Assembly: GCA_963705955.1 (NCBI GenBank)
Contig: CAVPLH010000005.1
Coordinates: 248,001-312,000, forward strand
Reading direction: 5' to 3'
DNA: 64,000 nt
Origin: WHSW01 sp963705955
GTDB taxonomy: Bacteria; Actinomycetota; Thermoleophilia; Solirubrobacterales; 70-9
Part shown: in pieces, positions 54,309 to 62,731 of the stretch
Position numbering within the stretch: the first letter of the stretch is position 1
How the letters are laid out: the number at the start of each line of letters is the position of its first letter
Notes under the pieces: model-generated
What the model saw: only the letters and a program-made list of their open reading frames with translations
Databases searched by the model: none
What the model was told of the DNA's origin: nothing
Made by a program: the position numbers and the translations under genes

Positions 54309-55705
54309 AGCGAGACGGAAGGGCCGGTCCCCCGGTCGCCAGAATCTCGGCTGGCTGCGTCGGCGTCCTGATGATCCTCTCGGTCGTCGCGCCTGCCGCC
54401 TCGCAGGCTTCGTTCGAGACCGGGCTCTATGAGGGTCGCTACGTGACCTCGGATGCGAACCAGCGCAACCAGGCGTTCGACGAGACGGTAAAGGCCGGTG
54501 CGGGGATCGCGCGTATCGACCTCCACTGGCGGAGGGTCGCCGTCCGGCCGGTGACGAACCCGACCGACCCGGGCGACCGTGGCTACGCGTTCGCGCCGAT
54601 CGACGACGCGGTAAGGGCGGCCGCCGCGCGTGGTCTCCAGGTGATGCTCACCATCTACGACGCTCCAAGCTCCGCGGAAGGCCCGGGACGCTTACCGAGC
54701 GCCCCGGCCGGCACCTGGATGCCGAACGCCGCGGCCCTGGGCGACTTCGCAAAGGCCGTGGCGACCCGCTACTCGGGCAAGTTCGCTGACCTGCCGCGGG
54801 TGCGCTATTACGAGGCGTGGAACGAGCCCAACCTTCCCCAGTACCTGAACCCTCAATTCAGTGGCCAGCAGGCTGTCAGCGCCGAGCTCTACCGTCAGAT
54901 GCTGAGCGCTTTCTACGATGCCGTTAAGAGCGTCGACCCGTCGAACGTCGTAATCGCCGGGGCGACCGCCCCCTTCGGCGACCCGCCGCAGCCCTTCCCG
55001 GGTCGAGTTCGCCCGCTCGTCTTCGACCGCACCTGGATGTGCGTCAACAAGAGGCTGAAGCGGACCAACTGCGGGAGCACGCCGCGGTTCGACATCCTCT
55101 CCCATCATCCGATCGAAATCTCGGGAGGGCCCACCGCGAGCGCCGTGAACCGCGACGACGTCGCCACACCCGACCTCGCCCGGGTGCGCAAGCTGCTCCG
55201 GGGCGCCGAGCGTGCGCACGCGATCGGTGGCAGGAAGAGGCATCCGATCTGGGCGACCGAGATCTGGTGGGAGTCGAATCCGCCCAACCCGGACTCGAAT
55301 ACGAGCCTCGCGAAACAGGCGCGGTGGGTTGCCCAATCGTTCTACCTGATCTGGAAGGCCGGGGCGAAGGCTGTCATCTATCTCTCGCTTTACGATCAGC
55401 CCCCGGCGCCGCTGTTGATCCAGTCGGGGCTCCTGTTCGAAAACGGCGCGTTGAAGCCGAGCTTCAACGCGTTCCGCTTCCCGTTCGTCACCGACCGCAA
55501 GGCAAGGCAGAAGCTGCTCGCCTGGGGGAAGTCCCCGCGCTCCGGCAAGCTGAAGATTCAGCAACTAAAGGGAGGCAAGTGGAAGACCGTAAAGAGGCTG
55601 AAGGTCGGTAGAGGGAAGGTCTTCACCGCGAATCTGCCGATCCGCGGCAAGGCACAACTCCGCGCCACCGTCGGCGGCGAAAAGAGCGTGGTCTGGAGGC
55701 AATGA
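54305..55705 (+). CDS. Secreted clan GH-A glycoside-hydrolase-like protein
   Basis: 466 residues: signal peptide (ISAGCVGVLMILSVVAPAAS), a TIM-barrel (about 40-390) and a beta-rich C-terminal domain of about 65 residues. RYYEAWNEPNLPQYL contains the Asn-Glu pair of the clan GH-A acid/base, and HPIWATEIWWES offers the nucleophile Glu. Relatives act on beta-linked polysaccharides; here it may trim the exported glycan. GTG at 54305 overlapping the previous gene. The exact GH family (5, 39 or other) is not clear. Confidence 0.82.
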   Translation: MKRDGRAGPPVARISAGCVGVLMILSVVAPAASQASFETGLYEGRYVTSDANQRNQAFDETVKAGAGIARIDLHWRRVAVRPVTNPTDPGDRGYAFAPIDDAVRAAAARGLQVMLTIYDAPSSAEGPGRLPSAPAGTWMPNAAALGDFAKAVATRYSGKFADLPRVRYYEAWNEPNLPQYLNPQFSGQQAVSAELYRQMLSAFYDAVKSVDPSNVVIAGATAPFGDPPQPFPGRVRPLVFDRTWMCVNKRLKRTNCGSTPRFDILSHHPIEISGGPTASAVNRDDVATPDLARVRKLLRGAERAHAIGGRKRHPIWATEIWWESNPPNPDSNTSLAKQARWVAQSFYLIWKAGAKAVIYLSLYDQPPAPLLIQSGLLFENGALKPSFNAFRFPFVTDRKARQKLLAWGKSPRSGKLKIQQLKGGKWKTVKRLKVGRGKVFTANLPIRGKAQLRATVGGEKSVVWRQ

Positions 55706-55744
55706 CGAGACTCAGCGCTGACTGGGATCCGGTCCTGGCGGCGA

Positions 55745-56593
55745 TCACCCGCGCCGCTTGAGCCGGTCCGCGACACGCCTCAGCGCATCCTTGCGATCGG
55801 CGCGTCGCCGCACCGCCAGCTGGCCGCGATGATGTCGGCGGGCCGCTTCGTACCGTGACTCCCCTGGAGCCTCCTGCTCGAGCTCGGCCGTTGTCATTGC
55901 TACCGGTCGTGCTCGCAGGACGACGCTGCCGTGGCCGCGTTCCGCCTCGTCCCGGCCCATCGCGAACCCGGCCGGGTCGAGGCGCTCGAATACGAACAGC
56001 CTCCCCCAGTGTTCTCGCAGCCACCATTCTGAGTGCAGCACGTTTGGTTTTCCGCCGCGAGCGGTGATCACGTTCATCGCGATTCGGTCCTCGTCCCAGG
56101 GCTCGCCGGCGATTCGCTGCGACATGCCGCTACCGAGAAAGGTCGCGATCAGCAACCCCCCGGGTTCAACGACCCGGTGCAGCTCCAGAAGCCAGTCGCT
56201 CCAATGCTCACCGATATGGGTGAACACCGAGGTCGCGTAAACGAGGTTGAAGTAGGAGTCGGGGTAGGGCAAGGGCGGCGTCGCCCCATTCGAGTTGGCG
56301 CCTGCGACCGGGGGGCAAAGGTTGTCGGCCAACCAGGCGATCATTTCGTCATCGATGTCCGAGCCGTGGAACTCCGCCACGGTCGCCTCATAGGCGTAAT
56401 GGCGCAGCACGCGCCCGGCGCCGCAGCCGAAGTCGAGGACCCGCTTTCCTTCCCAGCCCCAGTCGCTCGGAAGCCGCGCGTCGATCTCGGCGCGAATCTG
56501 CGCACCCAGGGATAGATATCGGGTCGAGTCGTCGCCAGGCACACACCCGACACGGCGAACGAATTCCGGGGGCGGCAGCGGCAGCTCGCGCAC
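55745..56593 (-). CDS. SAM-dependent methyltransferase
   Basis: 282 residues with RVLDFGCGAGRVLRHYAYEA (motif I), FHGSDIDDEMIAWLADNLCP, YFNLVYATSVFTHIGEHWSD and LHRVVEPGGLLIATFLGSG in order, a standard class I methyltransferase. The C-terminus is charged and helical. Usually methylates a sugar or a chain end in such loci. Separate transcription unit, convergent with the hydrolase gene. ATG at 56593. Confidence 0.9.
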   Translation of the reverse strand: MRELPLPPPEFVRRVGCVPGDDSTRYLSLGAQIRAEIDARLPSDWGWEGKRVLDFGCGAGRVLRHYAYEATVAEFHGSDIDDEMIAWLADNLCPPVAGANSNGATPPLPYPDSYFNLVYATSVFTHIGEHWSDWLLELHRVVEPGGLLIATFLGSGMSQRIAGEPWDEDRIAMNVITARGGKPNVLHSEWWLREHWGRLFVFERLDPAGFAMGRDEAERGHGSVVLRARPVAMTTAELEQEAPGESRYEAARRHHRGQLAVRRRADRKDALRRVADRLKRRG

Positions 56594-56642
56594 GCGATGA
56601 GCCTACAAAGCTCGTTACGTTGAGTTTGGGCCCAAGAAAGGG

Positions 56643-56894
56643 TTATGTGGAAAGCGGCCCGACGCCGGCGACGCCAATCGCGGCAGCCACCAGCAGAAGC
56701 GCACCCGAGCCGGCGTAGACCGCGATCAAGGTCCGGATCCGCGTCGGGGCGGTCTCCCCACGGCGGAGAAGCCGGCGCCGGAGCTCCCCGCGAAACCCGG
56801 CACTTGGCAGAGGCCGGTTGTCTTCCAGCATGGTCTCAATCTGACCGACGTCGCCGCCGTCGTTTCTGCGATCTCCGTCGGTTGGTGTTGTCAT
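56643..56894 (-). CDS. Small single-pass membrane protein
   Basis: 83 residues: an acidic N-terminus with DGGDVGQIETMLEDNRPLPS, a basic helix (GELRRRLLRRGE) and one C-terminal transmembrane helix (TLIAVYAGSGALLLVAAAIG). The pattern 'RPLPSAGFRGELRRRL' recalls the cytoplasmic parts of small anti-sigma-like proteins but no zinc motif is present. The ATG overlaps the stop of the ligase-like gene (ATGA). Function unknown. Confidence 0.65.
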   Translation of the reverse strand: MTTPTDGDRRNDGGDVGQIETMLEDNRPLPSAGFRGELRRRLLRRGETAPTRIRTLIAVYAGSGALLLVAAAIGVAGVGPLST

Positions 56895-58891
56895 TGGTTT
56901 GCGAATAGCTGCGATCGAGGATTGAGCGACTTCGCCTCGCGATAGGCGTCCAGCGACGCTCGCGGATCGTCTCGGTAGGCCTCGATACGAGACAGCACAA
57001 GCCATGTGCGCCAATTGGTCGGCTCCTCCCGTGTCGCCGCCCTGGCTGCGACTGCCGCCGCGTCCAAATCGCCGCGGAGCTCGAGCACGAGCGCCTGCTG
57101 GAGGCTCGGAGTCGAGGCATAGGGCTCCACCGCCGCGGCACGATTCGCGGCACTGAGAGCTGCAGCCAGGTCCCCGTTGTTGACGTCGTCTTGGCTTGCG
57201 CGCACGGAGCTCGCGGCGGCGAGCGGGATCGCGACCCCGATCAGGGCCAGAACTGCGAGCACGCCTAGCACCAGTCGCGGCATGAGGGTCCGCCGCCGGG
57301 ACTCGGTGGATGGTTCGTTCGCCGGGCCCCGCTCACCGAGCACGCCGGCGGCCAGCAGCAGAAACGCGATCGGCACGACCGCGAGCTCCCAGACCCAGTC
57401 GAACGCCGCCGCGGCCGCGAACGCGACGCAGCCCGCTGTCGCCGCCGCCATCCAGGGACGAGCGCGCAGCGACGTAGTGAAGGATCGTAACGCGCCGATC
57501 GCTACCAGTCCGAGGACGACGAGCAGGATAAGCACGAAACCGATAATCCCGAGCTCGCCGAGCGTTTCGAGGTAAAGCGAGTGAGCATCCCGCACGAACC
57601 CAGAGAGATCACCGTTCCGCGCCCACCAGAACTCATAGGTCCCGGGTCCGATCCCGATCAGGGGGTCCGAGGCGTTCGCGTCGAGTGCCGCCTGCCAAAG
57701 CTGGTAACGACCGTTGCCGCTCGAGCTCTGGAACCTGGAGGAGCCCGTGGTCTCGACCCGCGGGTTCTTGAAGTCCTGCCAACGGTCGGAGATCTCCCCA
57801 GGCACAGCGGCTCCGATCGAGACGATCAGACCGAGAACGACGAAGATCGAGGCCGTCGCGATCGTTGCCGACCGGCTGACCGAGAACCGTGGCCCGATCC
57901 CGTACCGTGAGGCTAATCCGAGTGCCCCGGCGAGCAGTCCGACGCCGACGCACACGATCAGTACCACGGCGACCATCTCGTCGCCCTGGTTGGCCGCGAC
58001 GTGACCGGTGTGTCCGTCTATCAACTCGTCGCGCTGGTTCGCTGCCGCGATCAGGAGTGCGCTCCCGACGCCAGCGAGGGTTGCGGTGGGCAGGACCGTG
58101 AGCCGCCGCGGGTAGAGAACTATGAGCGCGACGAGCGCCAGCGCGATTTCGATCGCCCCGCCCCGGGAGAAAGTGAAGAAGGCGGCGAGCGCCATTACCG
58201 GAAGCAGTGCCGTAGCGAAGGCTCGCACCAGCAGCAGGCGAGACTCGGCGGCGATGCAGAGCAGCAGCGGGATCCCGATCGCCATCAGCGCCGCGAGCCC
58301 GTTCCAGTAGTTGACCGGGTAGTCGAGACGGCCCTTGGTTGATGCCAACGCAGCCGCGGTCTCGTTGACCGGGAACCACGATGGATGCAGGCGCGAGGCG
58401 ACGGCGAGCACGCCGACCGCAGCGAGCGCAATTCCGACCGAGATGACAGTCCGACGAAGGCCGTCGCGACCTTGGACTGATAATGCGAGCGCGAACGTCC
58501 CGACGTACGTGATCACACGCGCCAGTTCGGCGACGCTTCGCTCACTCGACTCCGACCAGCCGATTCCGAACCCCGTCCAAGCAGCGAAGGCGAGCAGCAC
58601 GCCGAGCCCGAGCCAGCCGAGGGTCCCGATGCGGGCCACCGGCAGGAGGCCGACGAGGGCGCCTAAAAGGACGAGCCACCAAACTGCCAGGCCGATCTCA
58701 CCGCGGATGATCTGGCTATAGCCGCCGCCCTTGAGAGCGAGGTAGAGGACGAGCAGGAAGGGAATCGTATAGCCAGCGATCGCCGGGCCGTTGCGGCGCA
58801 CAGCATCGATGACGTCGGTGAAGTACCGCGGGCGAGGCAACGACGGCGCGCGCCCAATCGGGGCGCCTGTCTCACGCGCTTCGGCCTGCAT
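56891..58891 (-). CDS. O-antigen ligase/polymerase-like membrane protein
   Basis: About 666 residues with 12 or more helices and the Wzy_C/WaaL-type region (DPLIGIGPGTYEFWWARNGD; FVRDAHSLYLETLGELGIIG), which polymerises or ligates glycan chains outside the membrane. The last 100 residues form TPR-like helices (ALSAANRAAAVEPYASTPSL; QQALVLELRGDLDAAAVAAR). ATG at 58891; the frame is open upstream to 59215 over the rpmG leader, which is unlikely to be coding. Final gene of the polysaccharide locus. Confidence 0.87.
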   Translation of the reverse strand: MQAEARETGAPIGRAPSLPRPRYFTDVIDAVRRNGPAIAGYTIPFLLVLYLALKGGGYSQIIRGEIGLAVWWLVLLGALVGLLPVARIGTLGWLGLGVLLAFAAWTGFGIGWSESSERSVAELARVITYVGTFALALSVQGRDGLRRTVISVGIALAAVGVLAVASRLHPSWFPVNETAAALASTKGRLDYPVNYWNGLAALMAIGIPLLLCIAAESRLLLVRAFATALLPVMALAAFFTFSRGGAIEIALALVALIVLYPRRLTVLPTATLAGVGSALLIAAANQRDELIDGHTGHVAANQGDEMVAVVLIVCVGVGLLAGALGLASRYGIGPRFSVSRSATIATASIFVVLGLIVSIGAAVPGEISDRWQDFKNPRVETTGSSRFQSSSGNGRYQLWQAALDANASDPLIGIGPGTYEFWWARNGDLSGFVRDAHSLYLETLGELGIIGFVLILLVVLGLVAIGALRSFTTSLRARPWMAAATAGCVAFAAAAAFDWVWELAVVPIAFLLLAAGVLGERGPANEPSTESRRRTLMPRLVLGVLAVLALIGVAIPLAAASSVRASQDDVNNGDLAAALSAANRAAAVEPYASTPSLQQALVLELRGDLDAAAVAARAATREEPTNWRTWLVLSRIEAYRDDPRASLDAYREAKSLNPRSQLFANQ

Positions 58892-59055
58892 GTACTTTCT
58901 AATACGCGGGAGACCCCCGCACACTGACTGATGCGGAATCCTCTGCCGATGAGCAGGGAACGCCTCAAAAAACTGGACGCGCCGAGGTTTCGGCGAGGCG
59001 TCGGATCGAGCAAGACAAGCCGGGCTGCGCCGCTGCGCGCTATCCTTGCCGCGGT

Positions 59056-59100
59056 CCTCGTGCCTCACCCTGACGAGTGGGTGCGGCGGAGGTCTTTTTT
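59056..59100 (+). terminator. Intrinsic-terminator-like hairpin before rpmG
   Basis: On the plus strand 59056-59070 pairs with 59079-59092: 13 base pairs with one mismatch and one bulge, an 8-nt loop, followed by TCTTTTTT. No gene lies upstream on this strand, so it would end a short leader transcript. It sits 54 bp before rpmG and may act as an attenuator. The rest of 58892-59153 holds nothing else I can name. Confidence 0.6.
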
Positions 59101-59153
59101 CTGTCGGGACCCGACCCGCCCGACGCCGAGTATCGAAGTGACCAGAGGAGCAG

Positions 59154-59318
59154 ATGGCTCGCGGAGACGTCCGAATCGCTGTCACCCTCGCTTGCGAGGA
59201 GTGCAAGCGGCGCAACTACCAGACCAACAAGTCGCGGCGCAACACGCCGGACCGGATCGAGATGCGCAAGTACTGCCGCTGGTGCGGGCACCACACCGCC
59301 CACAAGGAAACCCGCTGA
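59154..59318 (+). CDS. rpmG: 50S ribosomal protein L33
   Basis: 54 residues, MARGDVRIAVTLACEECKRR, with both zinc-binding pairs (CEEC and CRWC), so the zinc-containing form. AGAGGAG precedes the ATG. First gene of the rpmG-secE-nusG cluster, its usual place. Zinc-dependent L33 can be replaced by a zinc-free paralogue in many actinobacteria; no Zur-like site is seen here. Confidence 0.97.
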   Translation: MARGDVRIAVTLACEECKRRNYQTNKSRRNTPDRIEMRKYCRWCGHHTAHKETR

Positions 59319-59333
59319 GCCGGGTAGGTGGTC

Positions 59334-59891
59334 GTGGCGAAGACCCGCGCACAGCGAAAGGCCGAGCAGCGACGCCGTCAGGCGCAGCAGGCCGAGCAGG
59401 AGTTCGCGACCGAGTCGCGGGCGCAGCACGACACGCAGGTGCCCGAGTCGGCGGACGTGATCGAGGCCGAGCTCGCCGAGCGCGGGGCGGACCTCGACGA
59501 GCTCAAGGGACGCTCCGGCGAGGCGGTCGAGAGCGAGCCGCAGGCGCCGGCTCCGTCCCGCGCCGACGTCGGTGCCCCGGCCGCCGAAGCCGAGCCGGCG
59601 GACAAGATCAGCCGGCGCGCTCGTCAGGCCGAGGAGCGCGACCGCAAGCAGCGGGCGAAGGAGTCCGAGAAGCGCCGGGCACCGCGGGAGGCGCCGGCCG
59701 AGCGCCGCCAGCGCGGCGGGGTGATCGGGTTCATCGCCTCCTGCTGGGCCGAGCTGAAGCGGGTCCAATGGCCCGATCGCGAGACGTTGATCCAGGCGTC
59801 CGCGATCACCATCGTCTTCATCGCGATCATGGCCGCCTACCTCGGCGTGCTCGACGCGGTCTTCAACTGGCTCGTCAAGCGCATCATCTAG
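59334..59891 (+). CDS. secE: Preprotein translocase subunit SecE with long N-terminal extension
   Basis: SecE is the small clamp of the SecYEG channel. The conserved core is the last 60 residues: FIASCWAELKRVQWPDRETL and a single transmembrane helix (ASAITIVFIAIMAAYLGVLD). Preceding it are about 120 charged, Ala/Glu/Arg-rich residues, longer than in most bacteria. GTG at 59334 chosen by the AKTRAQRK start and the GGTAGGTGG before it; a GTG at 59328 is possible. Followed by nusG. Confidence 0.93.
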   Translation: MAKTRAQRKAEQRRRQAQQAEQEFATESRAQHDTQVPESADVIEAELAERGADLDELKGRSGEAVESEPQAPAPSRADVGAPAAEAEPADKISRRARQAEERDRKQRAKESEKRRAPREAPAERRQRGGVIGFIASCWAELKRVQWPDRETLIQASAITIVFIAIMAAYLGVLDAVFNWLVKRII

Positions 59892-59929
59892 CGCCGACCC
59901 CCGAACCGAACCGAGGCCTCCAAACACAC

Positions 59930-60451
59930 ATGTTCCGCTGGTACGTCATCAACACCTACTCGGGGCACGAGAACAAGGTCAAGCACAACCTCGAGCACCG
60001 CGTCGAGACGATGGGCGCGCGCCAGCGCGTGCGCCAGGTCGTCGTGCCCACCGAGCAGGTCTCAGAGCTCAAGGACGGCCAGCGCGTGCAGGTCGAGAAG
60101 CGGACGATGCCGGGCTACGTGCTCGTCAACATGGAGATGACCGACGACGCCTGGAGTCTGGTCAAGAACACGCCGGGCGTGACCGGATTCGTCGGCTCGC
60201 GCAACAAGCCGATTCCGCTCTCACAGCCCGAGGTCGATCGGCTCATGCACCGCGAGACGGCCGAGCGCCCCCGGGCCAAGGCCCAGTTCTCGGTCGGCGA
60301 GTCGGTGAAGGTGATCTCCGGCCCGATGTCGGACTTCTCCGGCGAGATCGCCGAGATCAACGAGGACGCGCAGCGACTCAAGATCCTGGTTTCGATCTTC
60401 GGCCGCGAGACCCCGGTCGAGGTCGGCTACGACCAGGTGAAGAAGATCTGA
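59930..60451 (+). CDS. nusG: Transcription termination/antitermination protein NusG
   Basis: 173 residues: NGN domain (MFRWYVINTYSGHENKVKHN; KRTMPGYVLVNMEMTDDAW) and a C-terminal KOW domain (VGESVKVISGPMSDFSGEIA). Binds RNA polymerase and couples to Rho or ribosomes. ATG at 59930. Its stop (TGA 60449-60451) overlaps the apparent CTG start of the next gene. Confidence 0.97.
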   Translation: MFRWYVINTYSGHENKVKHNLEHRVETMGARQRVRQVVVPTEQVSELKDGQRVQVEKRTMPGYVLVNMEMTDDAWSLVKNTPGVTGFVGSRNKPIPLSQPEVDRLMHRETAERPRAKAQFSVGESVKVISGPMSDFSGEIAEINEDAQRLKILVSIFGRETPVEVGYDQVKKI

Positions 60452-61395
60452 CGGTCCTCGCCCAGCTCAGCGATCCGCACGTCGCGGTCGGTCGCCGCGA
60501 TCGCGACTCGGCGCGGGCGCTGTCCGCGGCCGTCAGCGCGATTCTCGAGCTCGACCGCGGGCCGGACGCGGTCCTGGTCAGCGGCGACCTCGTCAACGAC
60601 CCGGGCGCGAGGCAGTACGAGCGGGTCCGCGAGCTGCTCGCGCCGTTGCCGATGCCCGTCTACGTGATCGCCGGCAACCACGACGACCGCGACGCCCTGC
60701 GCGAGTACTTCGCGCTCGCCGACGACTCGACCGGCGCCCCCGGCGAGCCGTTTCAGTACTCGACCCGCGTCGGTGAGCTGCGGCTCACGGTCTGCGATTC
60801 GACGATCCCGGGCCGCGAGGAGGGCCGCTTCGATGCCGCCCGCCGCCACTGGCTCGCCACCGAACTCGCCTCCGAGCCGGCGACGAGGACGGTCGTCGCG
60901 GTCCATCACCCGCCGCTGCTGACGTCGTTCCCGGCGTTCGACGAGATCGGGCTCCCGGACGAGGACCGGATCGCGTTCGGCGACCTGCTGGCGACCAACG
61001 CGCAGGTCGCGAAGGTCGTCACCGGCCACGTCCACCGAGCGATCTTCGACGTCGTCGGCGGCTGCGGTGTGGTCGTCTGCCCGAGCACCTATCTGCAGGC
61101 ACCGCTCGAGATCGGGATGACCGAGATCCACCTCGCGCCCGACCCGCCGGCGTTCGCGGTCCACGCGACGGTCGAGACCGGGGTCGTCTCCCACATCCAG
61201 CCGATCGCCGGTGAGCTCAACGTCGCGCAGCCGGCTCGCCGGCGCGCTCGCGGTCAGGAAGATGCTGCCGTTGTCACCCGGGAAGCCCCGAGACGCTCGC
61301 CGGCGCCGCGAGCGCGACCGCCAGCAAGGCGGTGGCCAAGCTCCATCCCTGTATCCTCGTCCGCCGTTCCATGGCTAAGAAGGTCCTCACTCTGA
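60448..61395 (+). CDS. Metallophosphoesterase (CpdA/Icc-like), apparent CTG start
   Basis: Calcineurin-like phosphoesterase: LAQLSDPHV (metal site), LVSGDLVNDPG, VIAGNHDDRD, VVAVHHPPLL and VTGHVHRAIFD are the five motifs, as in cyclic-nucleotide phosphodiesterases of the CpdA family. The homology begins right after the nusG stop, yet no ATG, GTG or TTG precedes it in frame until 60646, beyond the first two motifs; CTG at 60448 (CTGA overlapping the nusG stop) is the only sensible start. The Arg-rich tail after about 61210 overlaps rplK and may not be real. About 255 residues are convincing. Confidence 0.82.
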   Translation: MTVLAQLSDPHVAVGRRDRDSARALSAAVSAILELDRGPDAVLVSGDLVNDPGARQYERVRELLAPLPMPVYVIAGNHDDRDALREYFALADDSTGAPGEPFQYSTRVGELRLTVCDSTIPGREEGRFDAARRHWLATELASEPATRTVVAVHHPPLLTSFPAFDEIGLPDEDRIAFGDLLATNAQVAKVVTGHVHRAIFDVVGGCGVVVCPSTYLQAPLEIGMTEIHLAPDPPAFAVHATVETGVVSHIQPIAGELNVAQPARRRARGQEDAAVVTREAPRRSPAPRARPPARRWPSSIPVSSSAVPWLRRSSL

Positions 61396-61805
61396 TCAAG
61401 CTCCAGATCCCGGCGGGCGCCGCCAATCCGGCTCCACCCGTCGGCCCCGCGCTCGGTCAGCACGGGGTCAACATCATGGAGTTCTGCAAGGCGTTCAACG
61501 CTCGCACCCAGCAGGATGCCGGGACGATCATCCCGGTCGAGATCACGGTCTACGAGGACCGCTCGTTCGACTTCATCACCAAGACGCCGCCCGCCGCGGT
61601 GCTGATCCGCGAGGCGCTCGGAATCGAGAAGGGCTCGGGCGAGCCGAACCGGGAGAAGGTCGGGATGCTGACCGCGGCGCAGTGCCGCGAGATCGCCGAG
61701 CGCAAGATGCCCGACCTGAACGCCAACGACCTCGACGCGGCGAGCAAGATCATCGCCGGGACGGCGCGCTCGATGGGGGTCACGGTCGAGGGGGTCGACG
61801 CCTAG
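61371..61805 (+). CDS. rplK: 50S ribosomal protein L11
   Basis: MAKKVLTLIKLQIPAGAANP at the start and the rest, including APPVGPALGQHGVNIMEFCK and GTARSMGVTVEG, are typical L11. 144 residues. ATG at 61371; the frame is open upstream (61332) only within the phosphoesterase tail. A TATCCT hexamer at 61352-61357 could serve as a -10 box. Binds the GTPase centre of 23S rRNA. The stop overlaps the rplA start. Confidence 0.97.
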   Translation: MAKKVLTLIKLQIPAGAANPAPPVGPALGQHGVNIMEFCKAFNARTQQDAGTIIPVEITVYEDRSFDFITKTPPAAVLIREALGIEKGSGEPNREKVGMLTAAQCREIAERKMPDLNANDLDAASKIIAGTARSMGVTVEGVDA

Positions 61806-62731
61806 TGGGGCGCAACCGGGGCAAGCGCTATCGCGGGGCGATCGACGAGGTCGACCGCACCCACGCCTATCCGCCCGCCGAGGCGGTCGCGCTCGTCAAG
61901 CGCACGGCCGGGGCCAGCTTCGACGAGACGGTCGAGGTCCACCTGCGCCTCGGCGTCAACGTCCGCCACGCCGAGGAGCAGCTGCGCGGGACGCTGGCGA
62001 TGCCGAACGGCCTCGGCAAGGAGGTCACGATCGCCGTCTTCGCCGAGGGGGACGCCGCTCGCGCCGCGACCGAGGCGGGTGCCGACTTCGTCGGTGCCCA
62101 GGACCTCGCCGAGCGGGTCGAGAGCGGCTGGACCGACTTCGACGTCGCGATCGCGACCCCGGCGTTGATGGGTCCGGTGGTTTCGAAGCTTGGCCGGATC
62201 CTCGGCCCGCAGGGCAAGATGCCGAACCCGAAGGTGGGGACGGTCACCGACGACGTCTCGAAGGCCGTCACCGAGGCGAAGGCCGGCAAGGTCGAGTACC
62301 GCACCGATCGCCAGGGGATCATCCACCTGACGCTCGGCAAGGCGAGCTTCGACGAGCGCGCGCTGCTCGAGAACTACGCCGCGGTGATCGACGAGATCGT
62401 CCGCGCCAAGCCCGCCGCCGCCAAGGGCCGCTACCTGATCACGGTGACGCTCGCGACCTCGATGGGCCCGGGCGTCCGGGTCGACGCGTCGCGGACCCGC
62501 GAGTCGGAGATCCTCGCCGGCGCTCCCGGCGGCAACGGCGCCGAGGCCGCGAGCCCGAGCCCGCGACCGCGGGCTGACGCACTCGCGCCCCCGCCGAGCG
62601 CGGCTACTCGTCCCGGTCGGAGTTGCCGTTCGGCGCCGACGCGGCGAACCCCGCTGCCGCCCGGCGCGGCAGCCTCCGCTCCTCGACGATCCGGTCGACG
62701 AGCCCGTACTCGACCGCCTCGGCGGCGCTGA
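61805..62731 (+). CDS. rplA: 50S ribosomal protein L1, C-terminus frameshifted
   Basis: L1: EVHLRLGVNVRHAEEQLRGT, GRILGPQGKMPNPKVGTVTD and MGPGVRVDASR are diagnostic. GTG at 61805 overlapping the rplK stop (TAGTG). Up to about residue 245 the protein is standard; then the open frame continues as Arg-rich sequence over the convergent clpP. A shift near 62550 would give EPEPATAG and a stop at 62575-62577, the probable real end. L1 usually represses its own operon by binding the mRNA leader; I could not identify that site. Confidence 0.92.
   Translation: MGRNRGKRYRGAIDEVDRTHAYPPAEAVALVKRTAGASFDETVEVHLRLGVNVRHAEEQLRGTLAMPNGLGKEVTIAVFAEGDAARAATEAGADFVGAQDLAERVESGWTDFDVAIATPALMGPVVSKLGRILGPQGKMPNPKVGTVTDDVSKAVTEAKAGKVEYRTDRQGIIHLTLGKASFDERALLENYAAVIDEIVRAKPAAAKGRYLITVTLATSMGPGVRVDASRTRESEILAGAPGGNGAEAASPSPRPRADALAPPPSAATRPGRSCRSAPTRRTPLPPGAAASAPRRSGRRARTRPPRRR

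Noticed and set aside
61239..61316. 11-bp inverted repeat CGCGCTCGCGG/CCGCGAGCGCG before rplK
   Set aside because: The arms are 53 nt apart and of simple GC composition, so chance pairing is likely; not called as an L1 leader site.
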